From: Pseudomonas sp. ABC1
GTDB taxonomy: Bacteria > Pseudomonadota > Gammaproteobacteria > Pseudomonadales > Pseudomonadaceae
Assembly: GCF_013395055.1 (NCBI RefSeq)
Contig: NZ_CP058349.1
Span: 2,975,501-3,039,500 of the forward strand
Length of the DNA: 64,000 nucleotides
Reading direction: 5' to 3'
Every line of letters begins with the position of its first letter. Within the stretch, counting starts at the first letter, position 1. The notes below the pieces were generated by a model. That model saw nothing but the letters and a program-made list of their open reading frames with translations, was not told the DNA's origin and made no database searches. A program made the position numbers and the translations under genes. Shown here piece after piece: positions 9,830-17,751 of the stretch.

Positions 9830-10825
9830 ATGCATCTAGTCTGTCCCGCAGGCAGCCTGCCTGCGCTCAAGGCGGCGCTCCGACAGGGTGCCGATGCCGT
9901 TTATGTCGGGTTTCGCGATGACACCAACGCCCGTCACTTCTCTGGGTTGAACCTGGACGAACGGCAACTGGAGACGGGCCTGCAATTGGTTCGCCAACAG
10001 GGCCGACAGCTTTATGTCGCGGTCAATACCTATGCCCAGCCCGACGGTTGGGCGCGCTGGCAGAGGGCGGTGGACCATGCCGCCGAACTGGGCGTGGATG
10101 CGCTGATCGCCGCCGACCCCGGTGTACTGGCCTATGCCAGTCGACGCCACCCCGCGCTGAACTTGCACCTGTCGGTCCAGGGCTCGGTGACCAATGCCGC
10201 GGCCCTGGCGTTCTACCAGCAGCGTTATGGCATTCGCCGGGCTGTATTGCCCCGCGTATTGTCGCTGGCTCAGGTTCGCCAGGTGGCGAACAGCAGCACC
10301 GTGCCGCTCGAAGTGTTCGCCTTCGGCAGCCTGTGCATCATGGCCGAGGGGCGCTGCCACCTGTCTTCCTACGTGACCGGCGAGTCACCCAATCTGTGCG
10401 GTGTCTGTTCGCCCGCCAGTGCGGTGCGCTGGCAGGAGGAACCGGAGGGCTTGAGTTCGCGGCTGGGCGGCGTGCTGATCGACCGTTATGCGGCAGACGA
10501 GCCGGCCGGCTATCCGACGTTGTGCAAAGGCCGCTTCATGGTCGATGGGCAGCGCTTCCACGCACTGGAGGAACCCACCAGCCTGAATACCCTGGACCTT
10601 ATCGTGCAGTTGTCCGAGATCGGCATCGTCGCAGTGAAGATCGAGGGGCGGCAGCGCAGCCCGGCCTATGTCGAGCAGGTGACGAGGGTCTGGCGTGAGG
10701 CGTTGAACGCCCATGCCCAGTGGGGCGATGCCTTTGCCGTCGAGGAAAGCTGGCGCAGGGCGCTGGACGGGCTCTCGGAAGGGAGCCAGACGACCCTGGG
10801 GGCTTACCACCGGTCCTGGCAGTGA
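9830..10825 (+). CDS. ubiU: UbiU, O2-independent ubiquinone hydroxylation protein (U32 family)
   Basis: 331 residues of the peptidase-U32 fold. In E. coli UbiU forms a 4Fe-4S heterodimer with UbiV and hydroxylates the quinone ring without oxygen. The ligand pattern is visible: LCIMAEGRC (two Cys near 168 and 175), GVCSPA near 193 and LCKGRF near 230. The start MHLVCPAGSLPALKAAL follows a GGAG site 8 nt upstream. It is followed after 7 bp by ubiV and then ubiT, the conserved trio. The ANR-type box upstream suggests induction at low oxygen. Confidence 0.93.
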   Translation: MHLVCPAGSLPALKAALRQGADAVYVGFRDDTNARHFSGLNLDERQLETGLQLVRQQGRQLYVAVNTYAQPDGWARWQRAVDHAAELGVDALIAADPGVLAYASRRHPALNLHLSVQGSVTNAAALAFYQQRYGIRRAVLPRVLSLAQVRQVANSSTVPLEVFAFGSLCIMAEGRCHLSSYVTGESPNLCGVCSPASAVRWQEEPEGLSSRLGGVLIDRYAADEPAGYPTLCKGRFMVDGQRFHALEEPTSLNTLDLIVQLSEIGIVAVKIEGRQRSPAYVEQVTRVWREALNAHAQWGDAFAVEESWRRALDGLSEGSQTTLGAYHRSWQ

Positions 10826-10832
10826 GGTGCCT

Positions 10833-11720
10833 ATGAAACTGAGTCTTGGACCGGTCCTGTTCTACTGGAGCCGGAGAAAACTGCTGGATTTCTATGCCGA
10901 GATGGCCGAACAGCCGCTCGATATCATTTACCTGGGTGAAACCGTCTGTTCCAAGCGCCGGGCCATGCAACTGGGCGACTGGTTGGGTCTGGCGCGTGAG
11001 TTGGGTAGCTGTAGCCAGGCCGAGCGGGTGCTGTCGGGGCTGGCGCTGGTGGAGGCCGCGTCCGAGTTGTCGAGTCTCAAGCGCCTGTGCGAGAACGGCG
11101 AATTGCGGGTGGAAGCCAATGATATGGCAGCCGTGCAACTCCTCAGTGAGCGCCGTTGCCCCTTCGTCGCCGGGCCTGCGCTCAATCTGTATAACGCCTA
11201 CGCCTTGCGCGAGCTGATCGACTGTGGCTTGCAGCGCTGGGTTCCGCCTGTGGAGTGCTCCGGGGCGTTACTGCGGAGTTGTCTGCGCCAGCTCGACGGG
11301 TTGGGTGTGCCGCGGCCGGAGGTCGAGCTGTTTGCCTATGGTCATCTGCCCCTGGCTTATTCCGCGCGCTGCTTCACGGCGCGTGCCGAGAATCGCCCCA
11401 AGGATGACTGCCAGTTCTGCTGCCAGCACTATGCCGAGGGCATGTCGATGTCGAGCCAGGAGGGTGAGCCGCTGTTCACCCTCAATGGCATCCAGACCAT
11501 GTCGGCGGGTATCAGCAACCTGCTTGCCGACTATCCCTCCATCGCGGACTGCGGTGTGGATGTGCTGCGCCTGAGTCCGCGCAGCGAGGGCATGGCCGAG
11601 GTGATCCGCGATTATGCGGCCGTGTGCGCTGGCGCGTTGCCGCCGATGGCGGTCAGTGGCTGCAATGGCTACTGGCATGGGCGTCCGGGCATGGCCACGG
11701 TGGAGGCGATGGGATCATGA
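10833..11720 (+). CDS. ubiV: UbiV, O2-independent ubiquinone hydroxylation protein (U32 family)
   Basis: 295 residues, partner of UbiU. Candidate iron-sulfur ligands are the Cys in ETVCSKRR near residue 40 and the cluster ARCFTA...DDCQFCCQHY near 181-198, matching the spacing known for E. coli UbiV. The start MKLSLGPVLFYW lies 7 bp after ubiU and the stop overlaps ubiT by 4 nt (ATGA), so the three genes form one translationally coupled operon. No membrane segment or signal peptide; expected to be cytosolic. Confidence 0.93.
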   Translation: MKLSLGPVLFYWSRRKLLDFYAEMAEQPLDIIYLGETVCSKRRAMQLGDWLGLARELGSCSQAERVLSGLALVEAASELSSLKRLCENGELRVEANDMAAVQLLSERRCPFVAGPALNLYNAYALRELIDCGLQRWVPPVECSGALLRSCLRQLDGLGVPRPEVELFAYGHLPLAYSARCFTARAENRPKDDCQFCCQHYAEGMSMSSQEGEPLFTLNGIQTMSAGISNLLADYPSIADCGVDVLRLSPRSEGMAEVIRDYAAVCAGALPPMAVSGCNGYWHGRPGMATVEAMGS

Positions 11721-12181
11721 CGGTGGCGTACTGGATATTGAAACTGGGTGGCGCGGTATTGCCGCTGGGGCGGCATGTGCCGTTCGCTTGCCAGCGCACG
11801 CTTATCGAGTCGGTGGTGGCACGGGTGTTCGCCGAGCCTGTAGCCGAGGGTGCTTTCGATCTTCTGCAGGGGCGCTGGCTGCGGCTGGAGGTCAGCGATC
11901 TCGGTCTGGCCTGGTGCCTGGGCTTCGATGGCGCGCGGCTGCGTCTGGTCGCTCATGCCGCAGAGGATGCCTGCATCCGTGGGTGCTGGCAGGACTTTCT
12001 GTTGTTGGCCAGTCGCCAGGAAGACCCGGACACGCTCTTCTTCCGGCGGCGCCTGGTGATAGAAGGCGATACCGAACTGGGGCTCGGCATGAAGAATCTG
12101 CTCGACAGCCTCGATCCGGAGCGGTTGCCGGTTTGGCTATGGCGGTTGCTACGGGCGGTGGGTGAGCAGGCGAAGTCGTGA
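11717..12181 (+). CDS. ubiT: UbiT, SCP2-domain ubiquinone accessory protein
   Basis: 154 residues with an SCP2 sterol-carrier-like lipid-binding domain (DLLQGRWLRLEVSDLGLAWC onward, LFFRRRLVIEGDTELGL). In E. coli UbiT binds the isoprenoid tail of ubiquinone intermediates for the anaerobic pathway. Starts MTVAYWILKLGG by ATGA overlap with ubiV. It is the last gene of the trio; the next gene converges on it 8 bp downstream. Confidence 0.9.
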   Translation: MTVAYWILKLGGAVLPLGRHVPFACQRTLIESVVARVFAEPVAEGAFDLLQGRWLRLEVSDLGLAWCLGFDGARLRLVAHAAEDACIRGCWQDFLLLASRQEDPDTLFFRRRLVIEGDTELGLGMKNLLDSLDPERLPVWLWRLLRAVGEQAKS

Positions 12182-12189
12182 GCAGGTTC

Positions 12190-12597
12190 TCAGTCGTCAG
12201 CGACCAGTCGCGGTAGAGGGAAGGGCGCCTGCATGCGGTCGCTGGCCAATAGCGTCACGACTTCCTGGTAAACCTGCTCGACCGTTTCGCCGGAGAAATC
12301 TTCGCCGTAGCGTTTCTTCAAGCCGAGTTCACTGAGAATCATGTGCTGGCTGGCCTTGACGCCATGCTGGTCGAGGCAGCCGCGCACGCACTGCAGGCGG
12401 CAGCCGTCTATGGCCAAGATGGCCCTGCCACTGGAGGCCTTGTTGACCAGCGAGGCCACGCGGCCACCGACCCCGGCGATGCAGGACATCTCTGCCAGTC
12501 CGGCGCGGTCCAGGCGCACAGCCAGGCTATTGGCCAGTTGGGCCACGTTGGAGCATCCGGAGCAGGAATAGACCAGTGGAAGTTTCGGGTTGTGCAT
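12190..12597 (-). CDS. DGC-domain putative zinc-binding cysteine protein
   Basis: 135 residues. It contains YSCSGCSNVAQ near the N terminus and IDGCRLQCVRGCLDQHG, the DGC motif with further cysteines that define this family and suggest metal or redox-cofactor binding. Function is unknown. The ATG at 12597 is preceded by AGGAG at ideal spacing, which argues against a longer N terminus. It lies 80 bp downstream of the NarL-like regulator in the same direction and may share its transcript. Being next to ubiUVT and a NarL-type regulator suggests a role in anaerobic metabolism; that is inference. Confidence 0.82.
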   Translation of the reverse strand: MHNPKLPLVYSCSGCSNVAQLANSLAVRLDRAGLAEMSCIAGVGGRVASLVNKASSGRAILAIDGCRLQCVRGCLDQHGVKASQHMILSELGLKKRYGEDFSGETVEQVYQEVVTLLASDRMQAPFPLPRLVADD

Positions 12598-12677
12598 GGA
12601 GCGCTCCTGTATGGCGAGGCCATGAGCGAGGGGGAAGGTTCGACACACCGGGTGTCTGGACGGGGCGCGCGACCCGG

Positions 12678-13319
12678 TCAGGGCGGGTGCTCCCGCGCCC
12701 ATAGCGCGGCTTCCACCCGTGAGCGCAGGCCGAGCTTGTGCATCAGGTTCTTCATATGGACTTTCACCGTTCCCTCGGTGATGCCCAGCCGGTTGCCGAC
12801 CATCTTGTTGCTCAGGCCTGCCGACACCATCTTCAGCACTTGTCGCTCACGCCCGGTCAACCTGGCCGGACTACCCGGCGGCCTGCGCAGGGCCTCGGCC
12901 AGCAAGACGAGCAGCGAAGGGGCGATCACCGGTTTGCCCCGCAGCAATTCATGTATGCGGGCGATCAGTTGTTCCGGCTCCTGGTCCTTCAGCAGGATGC
13001 CATCCGCGCCAAGTCGCATGGCATCCTGGACGTCATGCCCGCTGGCCGACCCGCTGAACAGCAGGATCTTGCCGGCGAAGGCCTGGTCGCGCAGCTTGCC
13101 GAGTGTCTCCAGGCCAGGGTGGTGGGGTGGGTCGCTGCCCAGCACGATCAGGTCGGGTGCCAGCCTCATGGCCAGTGCACAGGCTTGCATGCCGGGACAG
13201 GCTTCGCCCACGACCCGGAAGCCGACCTTCTGCTCGACGAGCTGACGCAGCCCCAGCCGCATCATCGGTTGCTCGTCGACCAGCAGAAGGTTGTGCACGT
13301 GCGTGCCTTTCATGTGCAT
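12678..13319 (-). CDS. NarL-like LuxR-family response regulator with degenerate receiver
   Basis: 213 residues: receiver domain (1-125) and a C-terminal LuxR/NarL helix-turn-helix (LTGRERQVLKMVSAGLSNKMVGNRLGITEGTVKVHMKNL). It resembles NarL closely in the HTH and in GLETLGKLRD. The usual phosphoacceptor region LLDLNMP reads VLGSDPP, so the Asp is Gly; the acidic pair is DE and the Lys is kept in LLKDQEP. It may therefore work without normal phosphorylation, or use the Asp two residues later. No histidine kinase is adjacent. Start could be MHMKG at 13319 or MKG at 13313. An ANR-like site lies about 80 bp upstream. Confidence 0.88.
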   Translation of the reverse strand: MHMKGTHVHNLLLVDEQPMMRLGLRQLVEQKVGFRVVGEACPGMQACALAMRLAPDLIVLGSDPPHHPGLETLGKLRDQAFAGKILLFSGSASGHDVQDAMRLGADGILLKDQEPEQLIARIHELLRGKPVIAPSLLVLLAEALRRPPGSPARLTGRERQVLKMVSAGLSNKMVGNRLGITEGTVKVHMKNLMHKLGLRSRVEAALWAREHPP

Positions 13320-13396
13320 GCCTCACGGCGTGGTGAACACTGAAAGTCCGGTTAGGACCACTACCGGATGCTATGGAGGCGAGTGGCTGCTCTCCC

Positions 13397-13410
13397 ATGA
13401 TCAGGGTCAA
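13397..13410. promoter_or_regulatory. ANR/FNR-like half-conserved box upstream of the NarL-like regulator
   Basis: Read on the minus strand it is TTGAC-CCTG-ATCAT, 8 of 10 consensus positions. It is about 80 bp before the regulator start. A weaker match than the one at ubiU, but the pairing of two such sites around functionally linked genes makes it worth recording. Confidence 0.45.
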
Positions 13411-13572
13411 GAAACCACGGCGGAGGCGGTTTGCGGAAGATCGCGGGCAGGCTTTCGGGGACGCATCATGACGGCAGCAAGCCCGAAGGATCGAGGGACT
13501 GCCGGGCGGCGTCGTGTGAATGTGGGGAGGGAGCAGGAGGCGGGGGAAGCGGGGTGTTGCGAGGGTGAAGAA

Positions 13573-13595
13573 GGTGGCGGCCATGGGCCGCCACC
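13573..13595 (-). terminator. Hairpin downstream of ppa
   Basis: A perfect 10-bp inverted repeat GGTGGCGGCC with a 3-nt loop lies directly after the ppa stop, followed on the minus strand by a pyrimidine-rich run (TTCTTC). It is a likely intrinsic terminator, though the T-run is poor. Confidence 0.65.
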
Positions 13596-13601
13596 GACAG
13601 C

Positions 13602-14129
13602 TTACTTCTGGTAGGCCGCGACGGCCTTGGTGATGGCTGCGCGGGCTTCGTCGGCACCGCCCCAGCCTTCTACCTTGACCCACTTGCCTTTTTCGAGGTC
13701 CTTGTAGTTCTCGAAGAAGTGCTTGATCTGTTCGATCAGCAGCGGCGGCAGGTCGGTGTACTCCTGCACGTCCTTGTAGATGGTGGTCAGCTTGTCATGC
13801 GGGACCGCGACCAGCTTGGCGTCGCCGCCGGCTTCGTCGGTCATGTGCAGGATGCCGACCGGACGGGCGCGGACGACCGAACCAGGGGCTACCGGGTAAG
13901 GCGTGACGACCAGAACGTCGAGCGGGTCGCCGTCATCGGCCAGGGTGTGGGGGATGAAGCCGTAGTTGGCCGGGTAGAACATCGGGGTCGCCATGAAACG
14001 GTCGACGAACAGCGAGTCGGTGTCGTGATCGATTTCATATTTAATCGGCGCGTGGTTGGCCGGGATCTCGATGGCGACGTAGATGTCGTTTGGCAGGTCT
14101 TTACCCGCCGGGATCTTGCTGTAGCTCAT
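13602..14129 (-). CDS. ppa: Inorganic pyrophosphatase (family I)
   Basis: 175 residues, normal length. Hydrolyses pyrophosphate in the cytosol, pulling biosynthetic reactions forward. Family I signatures are clear: the metal-binding DDGDPLDVLVVTPYPV and FYPANYGFIPHT, plus KYEIDHDT and the late KHFFENYKDLE-KGKWV region. The start MSYSKIPAGKDLPND is the standard one for the family; a longer in-frame extension upstream is unlikely. Monocistronic by context. Confidence 0.97.
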   Translation of the reverse strand: MSYSKIPAGKDLPNDIYVAIEIPANHAPIKYEIDHDTDSLFVDRFMATPMFYPANYGFIPHTLADDGDPLDVLVVTPYPVAPGSVVRARPVGILHMTDEAGGDAKLVAVPHDKLTTIYKDVQEYTDLPPLLIEQIKHFFENYKDLEKGKWVKVEGWGGADEARAAITKAVAAYQK

Positions 14130-14274
14130 GGGGTTGCTCCGTGTTCGGCCAGTGGCCGGGGGCGAAAATTCGGGCGCGATTATAGGTCGAATCCGCTGCC
14201 TTTTCCATGACGGCAGTGGCCGCCTGGGCGGCTGCAAGGCCGGCGTGAGGTATACGAACTGTGGGCGTCGCGCT

Positions 14275-15093
14275 TTAACCCGCGTTGTCGGCGTACGCCG
14301 GATGACGCTGGCGCAGGTGATTCAGGCGCGCCAGCGGGTCCTGCCGGTAGAAACCGCGAAGCTGAGCGTAGACCTCGGGAAACGCCTGCTCCAGCAGGTC
14401 GGGCGCACAGAAGAAATACTCGCTGGTGACGGCGAAGAACTCCGCCGGGTTTTCCGCCGCGTAAGGGTCGATCGGGGTGTGGGCATGGGGGTTGTGGTCC
14501 AGCGTGGCATTCATCGCGTCATAGGCGGCCTGCATCACCCGGGCCCATTCCTCTATATGCATATCGCCGTGCAAGGGCGGCAAGCCATTGGCGTCACCGT
14601 TGAGCATGTCCAGCTTGTGCGCCAGTTCGTGGATCACCAGGTTGTATCCCTCCCAGCCACCGCTCTCCTGCACGCCGGGCCAGGCCAGTATCACCGGCCC
14701 CTGCAGCCAGGCCTCGCCGCTGTGCTCCGCATCCCATTCGTGCTCGACGCCGCTTGGGTCCCGGTATTTCTGCGGGCTGAGAAAGTCCTCCGGGTAGATC
14801 AGTACTTCATGGAAACCCTGGTACCACTCCAGCGCTTCCGACAGCGCCAGTAACGGCAGCTCGGCCATGACCGCCAGGCGCAGCCGGTCCAGCGGCTCCA
14901 GGGTGACGTCGGGCAATGGGGTCAGGCGCTTGGCGTGCAGGAAGAGCACGGCGCGTTCCCGCAACAGTTGCAGGTCCTGCTCATCCAGGCCATCCAGTAT
15001 CGGCAGGCTATCGAATACTTGGTTCCACAGTTCGGGAGCGATAGGGTAGCGCTTCAACAAACGCTGGCGCCGCCAGGCACGAAATGACCACAT
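14275..15093 (-). CDS. mtfA: MtfA-family zinc metallopeptidase (M90)
   Basis: 272 residues. In E. coli MtfA is a cytosolic zinc aminopeptidase that binds the repressor Mlc and thereby influences glucose PTS expression. The HExxH zinc site is seen as VIHELAHKLD followed by MLNGDANGLPPLH, and the downstream AAENPAEFFAVTSEYFF carries the Glu typical of the family. Start MWSFRAWRRQRLLKRYP. Family membership is secure; a role in sugar control in this organism is only inferred. Confidence 0.92.
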   Translation of the reverse strand: MWSFRAWRRQRLLKRYPIAPELWNQVFDSLPILDGLDEQDLQLLRERAVLFLHAKRLTPLPDVTLEPLDRLRLAVMAELPLLALSEALEWYQGFHEVLIYPEDFLSPQKYRDPSGVEHEWDAEHSGEAWLQGPVILAWPGVQESGGWEGYNLVIHELAHKLDMLNGDANGLPPLHGDMHIEEWARVMQAAYDAMNATLDHNPHAHTPIDPYAAENPAEFFAVTSEYFFCAPDLLEQAFPEVYAQLRGFYRQDPLARLNHLRQRHPAYADNAG

Positions 15094-15356
15094 GGAAATG
15101 CACTGCCACAGAATCGGATCGCGGATTGTAAGCCAGTAGACGTGCCTGTTTCACATCGACCGCCAGGGCCGGCGCCGCAATGGCGTCGGCTACGCCACGG
15201 ATCGGCTTGAACACTGGGCCTGGCATCCATCTGAGTCCCTGGGCAGTGCGCTTGAAGCAGCCTTGCGCCCATCAGGTCGAGTCAATGTCGCGGGTGGGCT
15301 GGCTGGGCCTTTGGTGCCCTGAAAACACCGCGCGACTGCCCGTATTTCCTGAGCGT

Positions 15357-16040
15357 ATGATCATCATGGCCATTTGCCGTGCTCCAGCGCGAGGCGCTGG
15401 GTACACGTTCGGATTACTTCCCGCGGAGCACCTTCCCAGACCGCTGGTGCGTGACCTGGGTATGCCGGACGGGCATGGCGTCCTGATAACGAGAATCGCG
15501 GTGGATAGCGCTGCTGCAATGGCGGGGTTGAAGGCAGTCGACGTGATTCAATCGGTTGACGGCCAGGTGTTCGACCAGACCAATCAACTGATGAGCTACC
15601 TGACGTCGCGCAAGGCTGGTGCGGTGGTTGAGCTGAAGGTATGGCGCGGCCAGAGGAGCATCCCTCTGACGGCCACTTTAAAAGGCACTGCCGCCGCCCT
15701 TGCGGCTCCCGCACCCGGTAGCGAGATCTACTGCTATGCCACCGCGTTCCCGCAGTTTCCTGCAATAGGCGGTAGCGTCTATTGGCAAAGTACCCCTTTC
15801 GCGCTGCCCGGTGCGACCCGCAACAACGCCAACGAGCAGGGGAAAATCGTTGGTCAGCAGTTCAAGCAGTATCTGATCAGCCAAGGCATGGGTGCCAAGA
15901 CGGTTGAAGCCGCCTTCGGCATTTGTGCCAATGGGCTCGCGAACGCTGCAAACAGCCTTCAAGCAACCGAGTCCGCTCGCACCCTCAGCGCGTTCACATC
16001 GACAGGCTCGGCTGGCGTCACGATCAACTGGGCTCCCTGA
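15357..16040 (+). CDS. PDZ-domain protein of unknown function
   Basis: 227 residues. An early PDZ domain spans roughly residues 20-95 (GVLITRIAVDSAAAMAGLKAVDVI, then VVELKVWRG). The rest has no domain I recognise and contains two Cys and a conserved-looking NNANEQGKIVGQQFKQYL stretch. No catalytic Ser or His arrangement of a Deg protease is present, so it is not a complete PDZ protease. No signal peptide is obvious. The start may be the ATG at 15357 or at 15366; neither has a strong ribosome site. Confidence 0.7.
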   Translation: MIIMAICRAPARGAGYTFGLLPAEHLPRPLVRDLGMPDGHGVLITRIAVDSAAAMAGLKAVDVIQSVDGQVFDQTNQLMSYLTSRKAGAVVELKVWRGQRSIPLTATLKGTAAALAAPAPGSEIYCYATAFPQFPAIGGSVYWQSTPFALPGATRNNANEQGKIVGQQFKQYLISQGMGAKTVEAAFGICANGLANAANSLQATESARTLSAFTSTGSAGVTINWAP

Positions 16041-16072
16041 TTACCTGCCCACGATCTCGCGAGCAGGTAATC
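16039..16072. terminator. Bidirectional terminator between PDZ gene and tpsB
   Basis: Inverted repeat GATTACCTGC / GCAGGTAATC (10 bp, 14-nt loop) begins at the stop of the PDZ gene and lies 23 bp after the end of tpsB, serving both convergent genes. Confidence 0.6.
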
Positions 16073-16095
16073 AATGAGCGCCCGCGAGCAGGTTG

Positions 16096-17748
16096 TTAGA
16101 AGAACCGCACCACCTGCGCCCACACCCGCGGGCTGCGGTCGACGTCGCTCTGCGGGTCATCGTTACCCAGCTTCCACGCCGCTACGGCGTTGACCTGCCA
16201 GCCGTACGCGGCCCAGCGTGCGCCTACGCCCGCCGCCGACAGACTGCGGTGGTTCTCGCCCGTGCTCCAGGTGTCCTTGTTCAGGCGCACCTCGCCGTGG
16301 TCGGCGAAGGTGCTGAGTTGCCAGGCATCGGTCAGCGCGTAGCGCAGTTCCAGGTTGGCTAGCCAACCCTGGTCGCCGCTCGCCTCGCCCTGCGGATAGG
16401 CCCGCACGCCATAGGCGCCACCGAGGCTGATCTTCTCCGAGCTGTCCAGGTTGCCGTCGGCCCACTGGCCTTGCAGTTGGGTGTACAGGCTGAAGCGGTC
16501 GCTCAGGCGTTGCAGGCGCACCAGGCTCGGGTTGATCTTGTGGAAGCGGCCCTGGGTGCCGGCCGTCTGCTTATCGATGGTCTGATTCTGCGTCCCGTCG
16601 ATATTCAGGCTGCCCTGGCTCCAGGCCAGGGCGAAGCTGTTCACACCGCCGCCGAACAGGTTGTCGCGGCTGTTGCCGTTGAGGGTGGCGATGACCACGC
16701 GTGAGCGCTTGTCGCTCTTGCTGGTGAACAGGTCGATGTCGTCCTTCAGGCGCTTGTCGTCGAATTGCAGTTGCGCATAGAGGGAGAAATCCCGGCTGCG
16801 CAGCAGCGGCTGGCTCGCGAACAGGCTGGTGATGCGCGCATTGCCGTGGGCCTTGAGGTCATCGAAGTCCTTGGCCAGTTCGTAGTCCATGTCCGAGTAC
16901 GCCACGCCGACCTGGGTGGCCCAGGGGCCAATCGGCAACTGGTAGGCGATGCGGCCGTACTTCTGGTCTTCATCCGAGCCCATGGCGCGTATGGACAGGC
17001 GATCGCCGAGGCCCAGCGGGCTGTTGAGGTTGAGCGTGCCGCCCAGGCGGTACTCGCCGGTGAAGCGGTTGCCGTAGTTGTCGGCGTCGACCGAGCCGGA
17101 CAGCAGCGGGCCGGGCTGCACGTTTACCAGCAGGTCGGTGGCGCCGACCGATGCACCTGGCTTGAGGGTGGATTTAACTTCCACCCCGGGCGTGTCGGAC
17201 AGCAACAGCAGGCTGCGTTCCAGCGACTCGGCGCGTACCGCATCGCCCGGCTTGAGCGCCGCGAGCGGTGCCAGGGCCGCACCTGAAACCCGCGAAGTGT
17301 TGTTCAGGCCAACCTCGCCGTAGCGACCTTCCATCACGGCGATCTGCACCACGCCACCGTCGATTTCCTGCGCGGGGATATAGGCCCGTGCCAGTGGGTA
17401 GCCGAGTTCGCGGTAGGCACGGGTGATGCGGTTGGCGCCGGCCTGCAATTCGCCGAGGGAAACCGTACGGCCTTGCAGGTCGCCCAGCAGGGACAACAGC
17501 GCGTCGCTGGCGATGACGCTGTTGCCTTGCAGGGTGAAGCTGTTGACCTGCAGGCTCGGCCCGCCAGCTTTCGCCTCGGTCGAGGGCGCATCGGGCAGGT
17601 TCAGTTCCAGGCGCTGCTTGCCTGGCAATTGCAGCGGACGTTGGTCGATGGTCTGTTGCGACTGGCCGGCGTCCGGCAGGGTAGCCGCCATTATCGACAG
17701 CGACAGCAGGGAAAGGGTGCCGCCAATCAAGGGATAAACGAAACGCAT
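16096..17748 (-). CDS. TpsB, two-partner secretion outer-membrane transporter (ShlB/FhaC family)
   Basis: 550 residues. Omp85-superfamily pore that exports the upstream TpsA protein across the outer membrane. Signal peptide MRFVYPLIGGTLSLLSLSIM ending at AA; POTRA domains about residues 70-220 (LQVNSFTLQGNSVI, then GYPLARAYIPAQEIDGGVVQIAVMEGRYGEV); then a 16-strand barrel with the VRAYPQGE motif that corresponds to VRGY/F and a terminal Phe (QVVRFF) as outer-membrane proteins have. It starts 3 bp after the tpsA stop, so A and B are co-transcribed with A first. Confidence 0.94.
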   Translation of the reverse strand: MRFVYPLIGGTLSLLSLSIMAATLPDAGQSQQTIDQRPLQLPGKQRLELNLPDAPSTEAKAGGPSLQVNSFTLQGNSVIASDALLSLLGDLQGRTVSLGELQAGANRITRAYRELGYPLARAYIPAQEIDGGVVQIAVMEGRYGEVGLNNTSRVSGAALAPLAALKPGDAVRAESLERSLLLLSDTPGVEVKSTLKPGASVGATDLLVNVQPGPLLSGSVDADNYGNRFTGEYRLGGTLNLNSPLGLGDRLSIRAMGSDEDQKYGRIAYQLPIGPWATQVGVAYSDMDYELAKDFDDLKAHGNARITSLFASQPLLRSRDFSLYAQLQFDDKRLKDDIDLFTSKSDKRSRVVIATLNGNSRDNLFGGGVNSFALAWSQGSLNIDGTQNQTIDKQTAGTQGRFHKINPSLVRLQRLSDRFSLYTQLQGQWADGNLDSSEKISLGGAYGVRAYPQGEASGDQGWLANLELRYALTDAWQLSTFADHGEVRLNKDTWSTGENHRSLSAAGVGARWAAYGWQVNAVAAWKLGNDDPQSDVDRSPRVWAQVVRFF

Positions 17749-17751
17749 GGA

